From an uncultured Paracoccaceae bacterium (GTDB lineage: Bacteria > Pseudomonadota > Alphaproteobacteria > Rhodobacterales > Rhodobacteraceae), in assembly GCA_947497985.1 (NCBI GenBank), contig CANMIX010000006.1, forward strand, positions 186,001 through 250,000: a stretch of 64,000 nt of DNA, given 5' to 3'. Both the position numbers and the translations under genes were made by a program. Under the pieces are notes generated by a model. That model was not told the origin of the DNA and searched no databases. It was given only the letters and a program-made list of their open reading frames with translations. Positions within the stretch are counted from its first letter, which is position 1, and the number at the start of each line of letters is the position of its first letter. Positions 25,139 through 33,867 of this stretch are shown here, piece by piece.

Positions 25139-25828
25139 TCACCAATCAGAGCGGAACACGGCCACTTTGCCATGAGACCAGCGTGGAAAAAAGACCAGAC
25201 CGGCGTCGTCCAGACAGCGAAAGACTTTGCGAATACCGTCTTTGCCGATCCATTGCGGGTGCGTTTCGATCACAACCGCGCGCAGACCGGTCAGATCCAT
25301 TTGCGGCAAAAGATCCACCTCGGCCCCTTCGATGTCGCAGATCAGCACCGTGGGTTTGAGGTCGGCGATCACCACGTTGACGTCCAGACTGGGCACTTTG
25401 ACCTCGGTCACGTCGGTATCGTCATCCATCGGCGACAGGGAAGAGGCGAGGAAATTAGGGCGTACGTAAAACGTGGCCTCGCCGTTTTCCGCGCCCAGAA
25501 CCGCATGGGTGACTTGGGCCTTTTTGGCTTTGTTCAGGGCGTGGACTTGCTGGATATAGGGGATCAGCTGTGGGTTGGCCTCGAACGCATGCACCGATTT
25601 GGCGCGGGTTTTGGTGGCCACCAGCGTGGACATAAAGCCAATGCCGCCGCCCAGCTCCATCACCACATCGCCCTTGCGGACCAGTTTTTCGATCGCGGTT
25701 GCTTCCTTGGCTTCATAGGCCTCGGTGCGCAAGAGGGTGCGGATGCGTTGCGGCAGGACCGATTTGTCCAGCGGGAACTTCATGCCACGGCTGCGCAGCA
25801 CGCGATCTGTGTTTGAGAGGTCGTTCAT
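25139..25828 (-). CDS. FkbM family methyltransferase
   Basis: 229 residues. SAM motif VMELGGGIGFMSTLVA at about residues 54-70, then VHAFEANPQLIPYI, and the FkbM-specific DIEGAEVDLL near residue 165. It probably O-methylates a sugar of the glycan built by its neighbours. Three bases separate it from the genes on either side. Confidence 0.92.
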   Translation of the reverse strand: MNDLSNTDRVLRSRGMKFPLDKSVLPQRIRTLLRTEAYEAKEATAIEKLVRKGDVVMELGGGIGFMSTLVATKTRAKSVHAFEANPQLIPYIQQVHALNKAKKAQVTHAVLGAENGEATFYVRPNFLASSLSPMDDDTDVTEVKVPSLDVNVVIADLKPTVLICDIEGAEVDLLPQMDLTGLRAVVIETHPQWIGKDGIRKVFRCLDDAGLVFFPRWSHGKVAVFRSDW

Positions 25829-25831
25829 CGG

Positions 25832-28171
25832 TCAGCTCTCCATATCCAGGGCCAGCGCATAGGCCACCCGTTCGACGCTGTTCAATTTCACCTTCCGAGC
25901 CTGTTGGTACAGTTCGGCAAATTCGGGCTGTTCGTGCAGGGCCTGCACCTTGGCGCGGTGCCAGTCCAACCCATGGGTGTGCCAGCGTTGTAGGTCCGCA
26001 TCTTGTAGCAGGTTTTCGTATTCGGTGCGCAAACGGGGCAGATTGCGTTTGATGGTGGTGTCGCGGTGATCGCTCCAGTCCATGCGGATCCAATAGTTCA
26101 ACCCAATGGAGCGGTCCACATGTAACGCACGCCCGCGCTGGCGTTTGATCAGAAAGCTTTCAGCAGACCGCAGCGCATAGTGGTTCAGTTGCAGAAGGTC
26201 ATAGCCGATGGATTTGCGCGAGGAACGCCAGCCCTTGTCCGTGGCCTCTTTGGTCATATCGCGGCCCGAGCCATTGACCCATTTTACCTGATCGCGCATG
26301 TCTTCGACCAGTTTGTTGGGCCGGTGACAGCTGAATTTACCGTAGGCACCGATGTTTTTGACCATAGTTTTATAGCCCCAGACCGTGTGGGGCTTGGGGC
26401 AGAACTTAGGCGCGCATTGGTCGAACTGGTCGATCACAAACTGGTCGGCCAGCCTGTCCACACCGTTGTTGCCAAACAGTCGCCAGGTCATGGCAACATT
26501 GGTGGCATCCGGCGCCCGGTCAAAAAAGTCCTGCAACGTGCCATTGCCGCAGCGCACGTTGATGAATTCGTCCACGTCGATATGGATCACCCAATCGGCG
26601 TTCTGGATCACCGGCTCTTTCAAGGCTTGGTTCAGGGCGAACTGCTGCGGAGAATTGCCGCGCCAGTCGTCGTTGTTGCGATGTTGCAGGACGCCCATCT
26701 CTTGCAGGCGGTCCAGGATTTCATCCGTGCCGTCTTCGCAGCCATTGGTGTAGATTAGAAAATTGTCGACGCCCATCGCGCGATGATAGGCGACCCATTC
26801 CAAGATATAGGGCGCCTCATTCTTCATGCAGCCAACAATCACATTGCCGGTTGAACCTGCGGGCAAGGTTCGGGCGGGCAGGGGCGTGAAATCCGTGTTG
26901 CCAAATGCGCCGTCATCCGCACCGACGCCGTTGTGAGGGCGAAAGGGCGAGCCTTTGAGCATTGCGTAATTCTGCAAGGCCAAGGGCGGCATCAGGCTGC
27001 GCGCCTCGGGTGACAGATCCTGCAATGCCTCGCTGGCGCCTGACGCGGCAAATCCATCCTTGGCCGTGGCTTCGTCCTGGGCGGTTTTTTCGATGCGCGG
27101 CAGATGTGCCAGAAGATATTGCGAGGCACGAAACCCGCGTTCAGGATCTGCTTCCTGCCACAGGGCGCGCGCGCGCGGGGCTTTGAACATGTCTTTGGGC
27201 AGGTCTGGATGTTGGTCTAACAACCTGCGGTTCTGTGCGGCAAAACGTTTGGAAATCGGGGCGAGGGTCGCAGGCGCAATCCCATCGCCGTCCAGTTCCA
27301 GATCCTCCAGCAAGCTGCGCCACAGACGGCGCGGCACCATCAGCCCACGAGTATCCATCAGTTTGAGCAGCCCCGCATTATAACGCCGAGCGCGGCTGAG
27401 CGTTGCGGCTGAGGGGGGCGGGGGCGTTTCTGCCACCGGTGCCTTGCCGATACGCTGGGAAATGTCAAAGGCGGCGCGCAGCTCTTCGGTTGCCTCGGGG
27501 GCGTTGAAAACCTCGGGATCATAGGCGCGCAATGACAGGCTGCCTGCGCCAAAGGTGGTCTCCCAAACCTGTTGCAGCCGGGGATAGTCGAGCCAGAACG
27601 GCGCGCCCTGGATCTCTTCAAAATGGCCCTTGGCGGGGCAGGTGGCCGGGGTCGTATCCACACAGGCCTGCCACCAATCGGAACTGTCACACAGGGCAAT
27701 CTCACGCGTGAGCGAGGTGGTGCGCCCTTCAAGAACTTGCGCCCCGTAATGGCGTGCCAGCGCGTGAGCAGGCTCATCAATATGGGCCACGATCCGGATA
27801 TCGTCCGAGAATTGGCAGAGGAATTTATGCAGGCGCTCCAGCTCGGACGTGCGGTGCAGCGTGCCCAGTTGACTGGCTGATAGGATCAACGTGTCAGGCT
27901 GGCTTGCGGCAATCTCGCGGGCCAGATCCTTGGCCAGTTTGGACCGCAGATTGGCCTGTTTCTCGGCGGTGAAATAGCCTCGGTTCCAACGCAGATTGTC
28001 GATATGGTCGCTGTCGGTGACCGCCATATAGAGACGGGTCTGGTTGGTGTTACCGGGTGAGGTTGGGAACAGGACCCCTTTGGCGCGCAGGTTATCACGT
28101 TTGTCGGCCAGCACCTTTTGCAGGCGATCTGCACCCATTTCCGGCAGACCAATATGGAGGATGATACGCAT
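25832..28171 (-). CDS. Fusion of degenerate sulfotransferase-like and family 2 glycosyltransferase domains
   Basis: 779 residues. N-terminal domain (about 1-330) starts MRIILHIGLPEMGADRLQK, resembling the sulfotransferase P-loop HIGLPKTGTT but with Lys and both Thr lost, so PAPS binding is doubtful. After a linker, residues about 430-700 are a Glyco_tranf_2_4 glycosyltransferase: VIVGCMKNEAPYILEW, DNFLIYTNGCEDGTDEIL and the DxD HIDVDEFINV. The start at 28171 overlaps the sulfotransferase stop by one base (TGATG). A longer frame upstream is only the neighbour's shadow. Inferred: the N-terminal part recognises rather than sulfates. Confidence 0.87.
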   Translation of the reverse strand: MRIILHIGLPEMGADRLQKVLADKRDNLRAKGVLFPTSPGNTNQTRLYMAVTDSDHIDNLRWNRGYFTAEKQANLRSKLAKDLAREIAASQPDTLILSASQLGTLHRTSELERLHKFLCQFSDDIRIVAHIDEPAHALARHYGAQVLEGRTTSLTREIALCDSSDWWQACVDTTPATCPAKGHFEEIQGAPFWLDYPRLQQVWETTFGAGSLSLRAYDPEVFNAPEATEELRAAFDISQRIGKAPVAETPPPPSAATLSRARRYNAGLLKLMDTRGLMVPRRLWRSLLEDLELDGDGIAPATLAPISKRFAAQNRRLLDQHPDLPKDMFKAPRARALWQEADPERGFRASQYLLAHLPRIEKTAQDEATAKDGFAASGASEALQDLSPEARSLMPPLALQNYAMLKGSPFRPHNGVGADDGAFGNTDFTPLPARTLPAGSTGNVIVGCMKNEAPYILEWVAYHRAMGVDNFLIYTNGCEDGTDEILDRLQEMGVLQHRNNDDWRGNSPQQFALNQALKEPVIQNADWVIHIDVDEFINVRCGNGTLQDFFDRAPDATNVAMTWRLFGNNGVDRLADQFVIDQFDQCAPKFCPKPHTVWGYKTMVKNIGAYGKFSCHRPNKLVEDMRDQVKWVNGSGRDMTKEATDKGWRSSRKSIGYDLLQLNHYALRSAESFLIKRQRGRALHVDRSIGLNYWIRMDWSDHRDTTIKRNLPRLRTEYENLLQDADLQRWHTHGLDWHRAKVQALHEQPEFAELYQQARKVKLNSVERVAYALALDMES

Positions 28172-28797
28172 CAGCTGGCCTTTGCCTTGCGGTTGACATT
28201 GGCCTTGCCCCACCATGGCAAATCACGCCCCAGAAAGGTTGAGACCTTGGCCTGTGCATCCCGATCCGACACATCGATTTCCAAATAGTCGGGATCATTG
28301 CGGAACCAATGTTGCAGCGCATCATAATGCCCGTCGATCCAACGCATCTGCTGATCCTCAGACTTGCCATATCCAACCGGCAGGCCGGGCACCGAATTGT
28401 TAGGCAGACGCGTGGTGCCGAGGTTGTTCCAGGCCATGATCGACTTGGAATGGCTGCGTGCGTCACGCCGGGTGGCAATGAATTTCAGCGCTGGAAACCG
28501 CTCTTTCAGGGCGCGCAGCAGGATAAAATCGCATTGCGGCCAGACCGAGAATTTACCGTGGATAAAGCTCATCTCGGAAATCGCGTCATACCCCGGCAGC
28601 AGGGCCATCGGGTCATCGTGTTCATAGAGGCCGCGATACAGAAGATTGGCGACAAAGATACGCCGTTTGCCGGGCTTGTCCTCTTCCTTGTCGCGCAGCC
28701 TGTGGTCGGCGACGGTATATCCGGCCTCTGCTAGCGCGCGGGCAAGGGTTGTGGTGCCGGATTTCGGCAGGCCGAGGTTCACAACGTCTAAGGTCAT
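28171..28797 (-). CDS. Sulfotransferase family protein
   Basis: 208 residues. The 5'-phosphosulfate loop LGLPKSGTTTLARALAEAG is intact at residues 8-26, and the 3'-phosphate motif is in FIATRRDARSHSKS (about 105-118). It should transfer sulfate from PAPS to a sugar of the surface glycan. Its ATG overlaps the stop of the glycosyltransferase gene upstream by 4 bases (28794-28797). Confidence 0.9.
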   Translation of the reverse strand: MTLDVVNLGLPKSGTTTLARALAEAGYTVADHRLRDKEEDKPGKRRIFVANLLYRGLYEHDDPMALLPGYDAISEMSFIHGKFSVWPQCDFILLRALKERFPALKFIATRRDARSHSKSIMAWNNLGTTRLPNNSVPGLPVGYGKSEDQQMRWIDGHYDALQHWFRNDPDYLEIDVSDRDAQAKVSTFLGRDLPWWGKANVNRKAKAS

Positions 28798-29840
28798 TCG
28801 GCGTCTTCCAATTCAGTCAGTCGCAATTCAGCGATCAAAGCCTCTTCCTCGGCGGTCATTGGAGCCGCAGATCTGAGCTGCGCCTGCATCGCCTGAAAGC
28901 TGGGGAGTTGCAAAAGTTCGGCGCATTTTTCGCGATGCGCCTTGACGCAGGCCCGGTGGAGTGCGGCGATTTCGGGATCGCTTTTCAGCTCTTTCAGCGC
29001 GGCGTTCAGATCTGGCAGGTAGCGCCGGATCGAGGTATCGGCGTGGGACCCATCGTTGCGTTCGCGCCAATAGGTGTCGTCAAAGGCGCGGTTTTCGCGG
29101 TTCACGTCGCCCCGGTCGTTTTTCACCAGATAGCTGTCGAGCGAGCGCAGCGCATAGTGGTTCAAAGTGGCCAACTCACGCGCGCCCTTAGCCGGAAATT
29201 TGCGGATGCGACGACTGTTGGCGGCTGTCAAAAAGCGAAATTGGACCTGCCGCCCAGACCCGTCCGTCCAGGCGGGGCGTTGGTCTTTGGACAGGCCTTT
29301 GCGCAGGAACGGGCGGTGAGCCCCGTAATATTGCAGCGGGAAATCCTTGCGCACCAATGTTTTGACTTCAATCGCGGTCTCGCCACACCAGATGTCTGGA
29401 TTGTGGCTGCGGCCGAATTGGGCGATCACTGGCTTGTCACTGTAAGTCTCGACCCCGGCATTTGCAAAGAACTGAAACGTGAGCGAGATCGCTGCCGGAT
29501 CGCCGCAAGCGTCGATCAGGGCAGGTATGGTGTGATCGCCCACGTGGATGTTCAAAAACTCATCCACATCGGCAACCCAGACCCAGTCCGCGGTGGCCAC
29601 AACATCCTGATGGCGCGCGTCTTTCAACGCCTCCATCTGATAGTTGCGCCCTTGGGCCGGGTTGGGCAATTGTTGCACCAAGCCACGCTGCGCAAGAGCA
29701 TCCAACAGGTGATCGGTTCCGTCGCTGCAGTCGTTTGAGTAGAAAAGGAAATCAGTGATGCCAATCAACCGGTGGAAAGCGATCCATTCCAGCAGAAACG
29801 GGCCTTCGTTTTTCACACATGTGACGGCCGTGATGCGCAT
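28794..29840 (-). CDS. Glycosyltransferase family 2 (Glyco_tranf_2_4 type), first gene of the glycan operon
   Basis: 348 residues. MRITAVTCVKNEGPFLLEW, DFLFYSNDCSDGTDHLL, and the DxD VADVDEFLNI, followed by LNHYALRSLDSY. It is a paralogue of the genes at 24071 and of the second half of 25832-28171, so three copies of one enzyme type sit in one operon, probably adding successive sugars. The promoter should lie in the 260 bp upstream. Confidence 0.9.
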   Translation of the reverse strand: MRITAVTCVKNEGPFLLEWIAFHRLIGITDFLFYSNDCSDGTDHLLDALAQRGLVQQLPNPAQGRNYQMEALKDARHQDVVATADWVWVADVDEFLNIHVGDHTIPALIDACGDPAAISLTFQFFANAGVETYSDKPVIAQFGRSHNPDIWCGETAIEVKTLVRKDFPLQYYGAHRPFLRKGLSKDQRPAWTDGSGRQVQFRFLTAANSRRIRKFPAKGARELATLNHYALRSLDSYLVKNDRGDVNRENRAFDDTYWRERNDGSHADTSIRRYLPDLNAALKELKSDPEIAALHRACVKAHREKCAELLQLPSFQAMQAQLRSAAPMTAEEEALIAELRLTELEDAE

Positions 29841-30100
29841 TTTGCGGCGTCCCCGGAGTTAACAATTACATCCCGGAGCACCGGGGAACCCATGTGGTCT
29901 GGACGTTTCACTTCTGTGTCACAGGGCCCAAACCGCAGATCCAATTCTAATTTGGCACAAATGCCATTTCGAAGCGTTAATGGTCAATCTGGGCGGAAAA
30001 TTGACGAAAAGGCTTTGCAAATGTGTTGCATGCGGGCCAATCCCGCACGGAGATGGGATTGGCTGTGTTGTGTGGGGCACTGGGCGGAGCTGTCGATTGT

Positions 30101-30733
30101 TTATGTCCGCAAGAACCCGGCGATGTCGTCCAGCAGCACTTGGGTCTTGCCGGACAGTTCCCTGATTTCTGTGGCAATCACCGCAAAGCCTTTGCCCATA
30201 TCGCCGATCCGCGCGGCCTCGATCGAGGCGTTAAAGGCGATCAACTGGATATTACGGCCCACGGATTCCGCATTTGAAATGGCTTCCAGCATCTCCCGCT
30301 CGCGCTCCTTGTTCTTTTTCTTCTGCGTATCCAGCAAGTTCTGGGTCAGCTCGGTCAGAAACTGGGTCACGGTCGGTTCAAGCACGTAAAGACAGTGCGC
30401 CGAAAATTTGTCTGTGGTTTTTGGTAAATTGGCGACCTGGCCGTCTGCGTTGCGAATTGTATCGACCAGCGGAGACAAAGCCGCGACGCTCTGATCCAGT
30501 TGTTCCTGGAGCGTGGCGGGCAATTCGTGGTCTGCGCTTTTCAGAAGATCAGGCAGGCCAAGGGTCAACATCTTGAATGCGGTTTCTAAGCGTTTGGCGG
30601 ACAGGCTAAAAATCTCTGCGGCCTTGGCGTTTTCGACGCCTTCGTTCATCAATGCCATCAACGATAATGCTGCGATACGGCAAGGACCAATTGCGGTGAA
30701 TGCAGTGTTTTGTATCTCGGTGAGGTTATTCAT
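30101..30733 (-). CDS. Soluble methyl-accepting chemotaxis-like protein (short MCP signalling domain)
   Basis: 210 residues. No membrane segment. The N-terminal two thirds are helical and unrecognised. The C-terminus NIQLIAFNASIEAARIGDMGKG, then FAVIATEIRELSGKT, is the hairpin tip region of chemoreceptor signalling domains (compare [21 protein letters not shown]). The adjoining helices are shorter than in normal receptors, and it ends soon after. No che genes are nearby. Start 30733 is chosen because the upstream extension has no supporting features. It may sense a cytoplasmic signal or bundle with other receptors. Confidence 0.72.
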   Translation of the reverse strand: MNNLTEIQNTAFTAIGPCRIAALSLMALMNEGVENAKAAEIFSLSAKRLETAFKMLTLGLPDLLKSADHELPATLQEQLDQSVAALSPLVDTIRNADGQVANLPKTTDKFSAHCLYVLEPTVTQFLTELTQNLLDTQKKKNKEREREMLEAISNAESVGRNIQLIAFNASIEAARIGDMGKGFAVIATEIRELSGKTQVLLDDIAGFLRT

Positions 30734-30810
30734 CTGGGTGCGCCCGTTTGGAAATCCTCTTCTGTTTAGGGGGAAATGGTTACCGGCATCGTAACCGTGA
30801 TAAGGCGCGC

Positions 30811-30841
30811 ACAAAAAAACCCTCCGAAATTCGGAGGGTTT
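30811..30841 (-). terminator. Rho-independent terminator of infC
   Basis: AACCCTCCGA / TCGGAGGGTT stem (30818-30827, 30831-30840), 3-base loop, followed by TTTTTTTG on the minus strand, about 40 bp past the infC stop. Confidence 0.9.
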
Positions 30842-30877
30842 CTAAAATTTGAACAATTGTCCCAGAATTACGCTGAA

Positions 30878-31426
30878 TTACTTAGCAGGAAGGGGGCCGA
30901 TCATCATGATCATCTGGCGGCCTTCCATTTTGGGCATATTTTCGATCTTGGCAATTTCCTTAACGTCGCCCGCTACACGGTGCAGCAGTTCGCGACCAAG
31001 GTTTTGGTGTGCCATTTCACGGCCACGGAAGCGCAGGGTGACTTTTACTTTGTCGCCCTTTTCCAAGAATTTGAAGACGTTGCGCATTTTGACTTCGTAG
31101 TCGTGCGTATCCGTGTTGGGACGGAATTTCACTTCTTTAACTTCGATGGTCTTTTGCTTCTTGCGCGCTTCGCTTTCGCGTTTCTGCTGCTCGTATTTGA
31201 ACTTACCAAAGTCCATGATCTTGCACACCGGAGGTGTCGCGTTGGGAGAGATCTCCACCAGATCAAGACCAGCATCAGCAGCCATCTGCATCGCTTTGGC
31301 AGGGTGTACAACCCCGACGTTCTCCCCTTCGGCGCCAATCAGGCGGATTTCGGGAGCGCGAATACGGTCATTGATGCGAGGGCCAGTTTCACGAGTTGGC
31401 GGCGCATTGTGCGGTCTGCGGGCTAT
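30878..31426 (-). CDS. infC: Translation initiation factor IF-3, AUA start codon
   Basis: 182 residues, the normal IF-3 length. N-terminal domain: [16 protein letters not shown] and [22 protein letters not shown]-terminal domain: [16 protein letters not shown] and [14 protein letters not shown]. The first ATG in frame would remove some 45 conserved residues. Upstream of it the frame runs [20 protein letters not shown], with no ATG, GTG or TTG before an in-frame TAG. The ATA at 31424-31426 has AGAAGGA 8 bases upstream (31435-31441), so it is the start. infC uses a rare start codon (AUU in E. coli) so that IF-3 represses its own translation; the same logic should apply. Confidence 0.92.
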   Translation of the reverse strand: MARRPHNAPPTRETGPRINDRIRAPEIRLIGAEGENVGVVHPAKAMQMAADAGLDLVEISPNATPPVCKIMDFGKFKYEQQKRESEARKKQKTIEVKEVKFRPNTDTHDYEVKMRNVFKFLEKGDKVKVTLRFRGREMAHQNLGRELLHRVAGDVKEIAKIENMPKMEGRQMIMMIGPLPAK

Positions 31427-31711
31427 GACGTCTATCCTTCTGTCATTTCGAAAAGTGCCTGAAAACTACAGTCCACAGGCGCATGATTCAAGTTAAATGC
31501 GGGTATGACCGGCCTTTCGACTGTTTTCAACCCATGTTTGACATTGCGTGACACAGATTCTCGGCTAAGGACCGCCCATCCCGGGACTTCTGATCAGCAG
31601 CGGTTGGCCCATGCGGTTTTACAGAATTCTTTCCCCCTTGAGACATGCCACAATCGCACTCAATTACCGGCGTGGGTCCGATTTCGGATATGGTAACGAA
31701 AGGAAGTCACG

Positions 31712-32404
31712 ATGAAACCTTTAACACTTGTCGCCGCTGGTGCTGTGGTCGTCCTTGGTGGGGTGATGTGGTATCAATCTCAAGGGAATACACCTGTTGT
31801 AACCGAAGCTGAAGCGCCACAAGCCGATGCGCCAGTGACAGCCGAACCGGTTGAGGAGGCCGCAGAGGCAGTTGAAGACACCGCGACATCCGTCGTCGAT
31901 CAGGTGGAAAGTGCCGTGGATACCGCGCAGGACGCCGTGGAAGGCGCGGTTGAGGGGGCTGCGGATGCAGTGACCGCCGTGACCGACAGCGCACAAGAGG
32001 CGGTCGAAGGTGCAGCGGACGTGGTCGGCAATAGCGTTGATGCAGCTGGCGATGTGGTCGAAGGTGCAACTGACACAGCGTCGGACATCGCTGATGCGGT
32101 CACCGATGGTGCAGCAGATCTCGCGGATCAGGCGACATCGTCGGTTGAAGCGGTCACCAGCGAAACACAGGACGCCACCGACACGGCCACAAGCCTGTTG
32201 GGTCAGGCGGCATCATTGGATAGCCCTTTGTCCTTACTGACGGCGGATGGGTTTGATTTCGACAAAGTGGTCGACATGGTGAACGGCTCTGAGCTGGATG
32301 TGCTCAAGAAGACCGCGTTGACCACGGCCCTTGGCCAGGCCCGTGACAATCCTGAGCTGCTGCAGGCTGCGTTGGATCAGGTCAAATCCGCGCTGGGTTT
32401 GTAA
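31712..32404 (+). CDS. Membrane-anchored, Ala/Val/Asp-rich helical repeat protein
   Basis: 230 residues. An N-terminal hydrophobic segment (LTLVAAGAVVVLGGVMWY, about 4-21) acts as a signal or anchor. An acidic, Pro-containing linker follows, then about 120 residues of repeated Ala/Val/Asp/Thr blocks in an 11-residue-like rhythm (AVEDTATSVVDQVESAVDTA and on), like LEA-type or apolipoprotein-like amphipathic helices. The C-terminal 55 residues are a separate helical domain (DGFDFDKVVDMVNGSELDVL). Function unknown; it may cushion envelope stress. AAAGGAAG lies 5 bases before ATG. Confidence 0.78.
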   Translation: MKPLTLVAAGAVVVLGGVMWYQSQGNTPVVTEAEAPQADAPVTAEPVEEAAEAVEDTATSVVDQVESAVDTAQDAVEGAVEGAADAVTAVTDSAQEAVEGAADVVGNSVDAAGDVVEGATDTASDIADAVTDGAADLADQATSSVEAVTSETQDATDTATSLLGQAASLDSPLSLLTADGFDFDKVVDMVNGSELDVLKKTALTTALGQARDNPELLQAALDQVKSALGL

Positions 32405-32430
32405 GGAAACCGGATTGCAAGAAACGAATA

Positions 32431-32462
32431 AAGGCCGGGTGCAGATCGCCCCGGCCTTTTTT
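32431..32462 (+). terminator. Rho-independent terminator of the helical-repeat gene
   Basis: AAGGCCGGG (32431-32439) / CCCGGCCTT (32450-32458), then a run of six T to 32462. Confidence 0.9.
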
Positions 32463-32480
32463 AATGACGTAATGTCGGAA

Positions 32481-33332
32481 TCAATCCAAGAAGGCTTTTT
32501 CCACGACGTAATGCGCCGGTTTGGAGTTTGCACCCTCTTCCAGGCCGTAGTTTTCAAACATTTCTTTTAGTTCGAGGTTGAACGCCAGGTTGCCGCAGAT
32601 CATCGCGCGGTCGGTGGCTGGGTTCAGCGGCGCGACGCCCAGATCCGTGAAGGCTTCGCCGGACTTCATCAGGTCGGTAATGCGGCCCATCTTGGGGCTC
32701 TCTTCGCGGGTGGTGGTGGGGTAGTATTTGATCTTTTTCCAGAAGCCTTCGCCGATGACTTCGTTCAGAAGCTCGTCATGTTTCAGGCTCTCGATCAGTT
32801 CTGCACCATAAGTCAGCTCACCGGCTTCGCGGCAAGTGTGGGTGATGATGATCTCGTCGAACTTTTCATAGGTTTCCGGCTCACGCAGCAGAGATGCAAA
32901 GGGTGCGAAACCGGTGCCGGTGGCAAAGAACCAAATGCGGTCGCCGGGGATCAGCGCGTCATGCACCAGCGTGCCCACGGGTTTGGGGCGCAGGATAACC
33001 TCGTCGCCAACTTTAATGTGCTGCAGTTTCGAGGTCAGCGGGCCGTCTTGCACTTTGATCGAATAGAATTCCATTTCCTCATCCCAGGACGGGGAGGCGA
33101 TGGAATAGGCGCGCATGATTGGCTTGGCTTTGCCGGTCTTCTCGTTCACCTCGCCCATCAGGCCGATCATGACGAATTCGCCAGAGCGAAAGCGCAGGGA
33201 GGCAGGGCGCGTGACCTTGAAGGAAAACAGACGGTCAGTCCAATGTTTCACTTCGGTTACGGTCTGCGCATCCGGCAGGGTCGGAGTCTTTGGTTTGGTG
33301 TCAACAGCAGCGTCGGTCACGGGCAATCTCAT
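32481..33332 (-). CDS. fpr: Ferredoxin/flavodoxin-NADP+ reductase
   Basis: 283 residues. FAD motif MRAYSIASP, NADP motif WFFATGTGFAPFASLL and MICGNLAFNLELKEMFE, ending AHYVVEKAFLD, as in bacterial subclass I FPRs. It passes electrons from NADPH to ferredoxin, for example to feed sulfite reductase, which is encoded just upstream on the same strand. The 128-bp gap to DUF934 is compatible with its own promoter. Confidence 0.93.
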   Translation of the reverse strand: MRLPVTDAAVDTKPKTPTLPDAQTVTEVKHWTDRLFSFKVTRPASLRFRSGEFVMIGLMGEVNEKTGKAKPIMRAYSIASPSWDEEMEFYSIKVQDGPLTSKLQHIKVGDEVILRPKPVGTLVHDALIPGDRIWFFATGTGFAPFASLLREPETYEKFDEIIITHTCREAGELTYGAELIESLKHDELLNEVIGEGFWKKIKYYPTTTREESPKMGRITDLMKSGEAFTDLGVAPLNPATDRAMICGNLAFNLELKEMFENYGLEEGANSKPAHYVVEKAFLD

Positions 33333-33460
33333 CTCTCTGGGGCACTCGGTGATCTATACCGCTGCCAATGAATACTCTTTGATATGGATCACGCAGGCGC
33401 ATTGTCCCGATTGAACGGGGCACAAAGCGCTTGCGCGGTCCAAAGCTAGCTTGGGCTGGC

Positions 33461-33862
33461 TTAGCGGGCAGCTTGGCCACCGCGCAGGCGTGCTTGGTAG
33501 TTGTGGCTTTTCCAGTCTGCGCGGGCAAGCCATTGATCCGCAGGCTGACGGGTTGCCAGATCATCGCTGATCTCGACCTCATCAAACCCAGAGCGGCGTG
33601 CCATTGCGTATTGATCCGCAAGCACATGGCCCTTGGCGCGCAAACGACCGGTGAACCCATGCAGGCGCAGCTGGCGCGCAAGGGTGAAGCCGCGCCCATC
33701 TGCGAAGCTGGGGAATTCAACGATAACCAGCTCAACACCGTCAAGCGAGTCAACGTAATCTTTCAGTGCCGCATCAGACGCCAGCTGAAGGACATCTGCG
33801 CCCTCAAAACCGGTGGTCCAATTGTCCAGCCCAAAACCGTTATCGGTTACAATTACACTCAT
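33461..33862 (-). CDS. DUF934 protein of the sulfate-assimilation operon
   Basis: 133 residues. The family blocks are VIVEFPSFADGRGFTLARQLR and GRLRAKGHVLADQYAMARRSGFDEVE (opening GRLRAKGHVLADQ). It is found next to cysI and cysH in many proteobacteria; the molecular role is not established. The start at 33862 lies 5 bp after cysH with GGAG upstream; an extension 18 codons earlier overlaps cysH and is less likely. Last gene of the cys operon. Confidence 0.88.
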   Translation of the reverse strand: MSVIVTDNGFGLDNWTTGFEGADVLQLASDAALKDYVDSLDGVELVIVEFPSFADGRGFTLARQLRLHGFTGRLRAKGHVLADQYAMARRSGFDEVEISDDLATRQPADQWLARADWKSHNYQARLRGGQAAR

Positions 33863-33867
33863 CTCTC

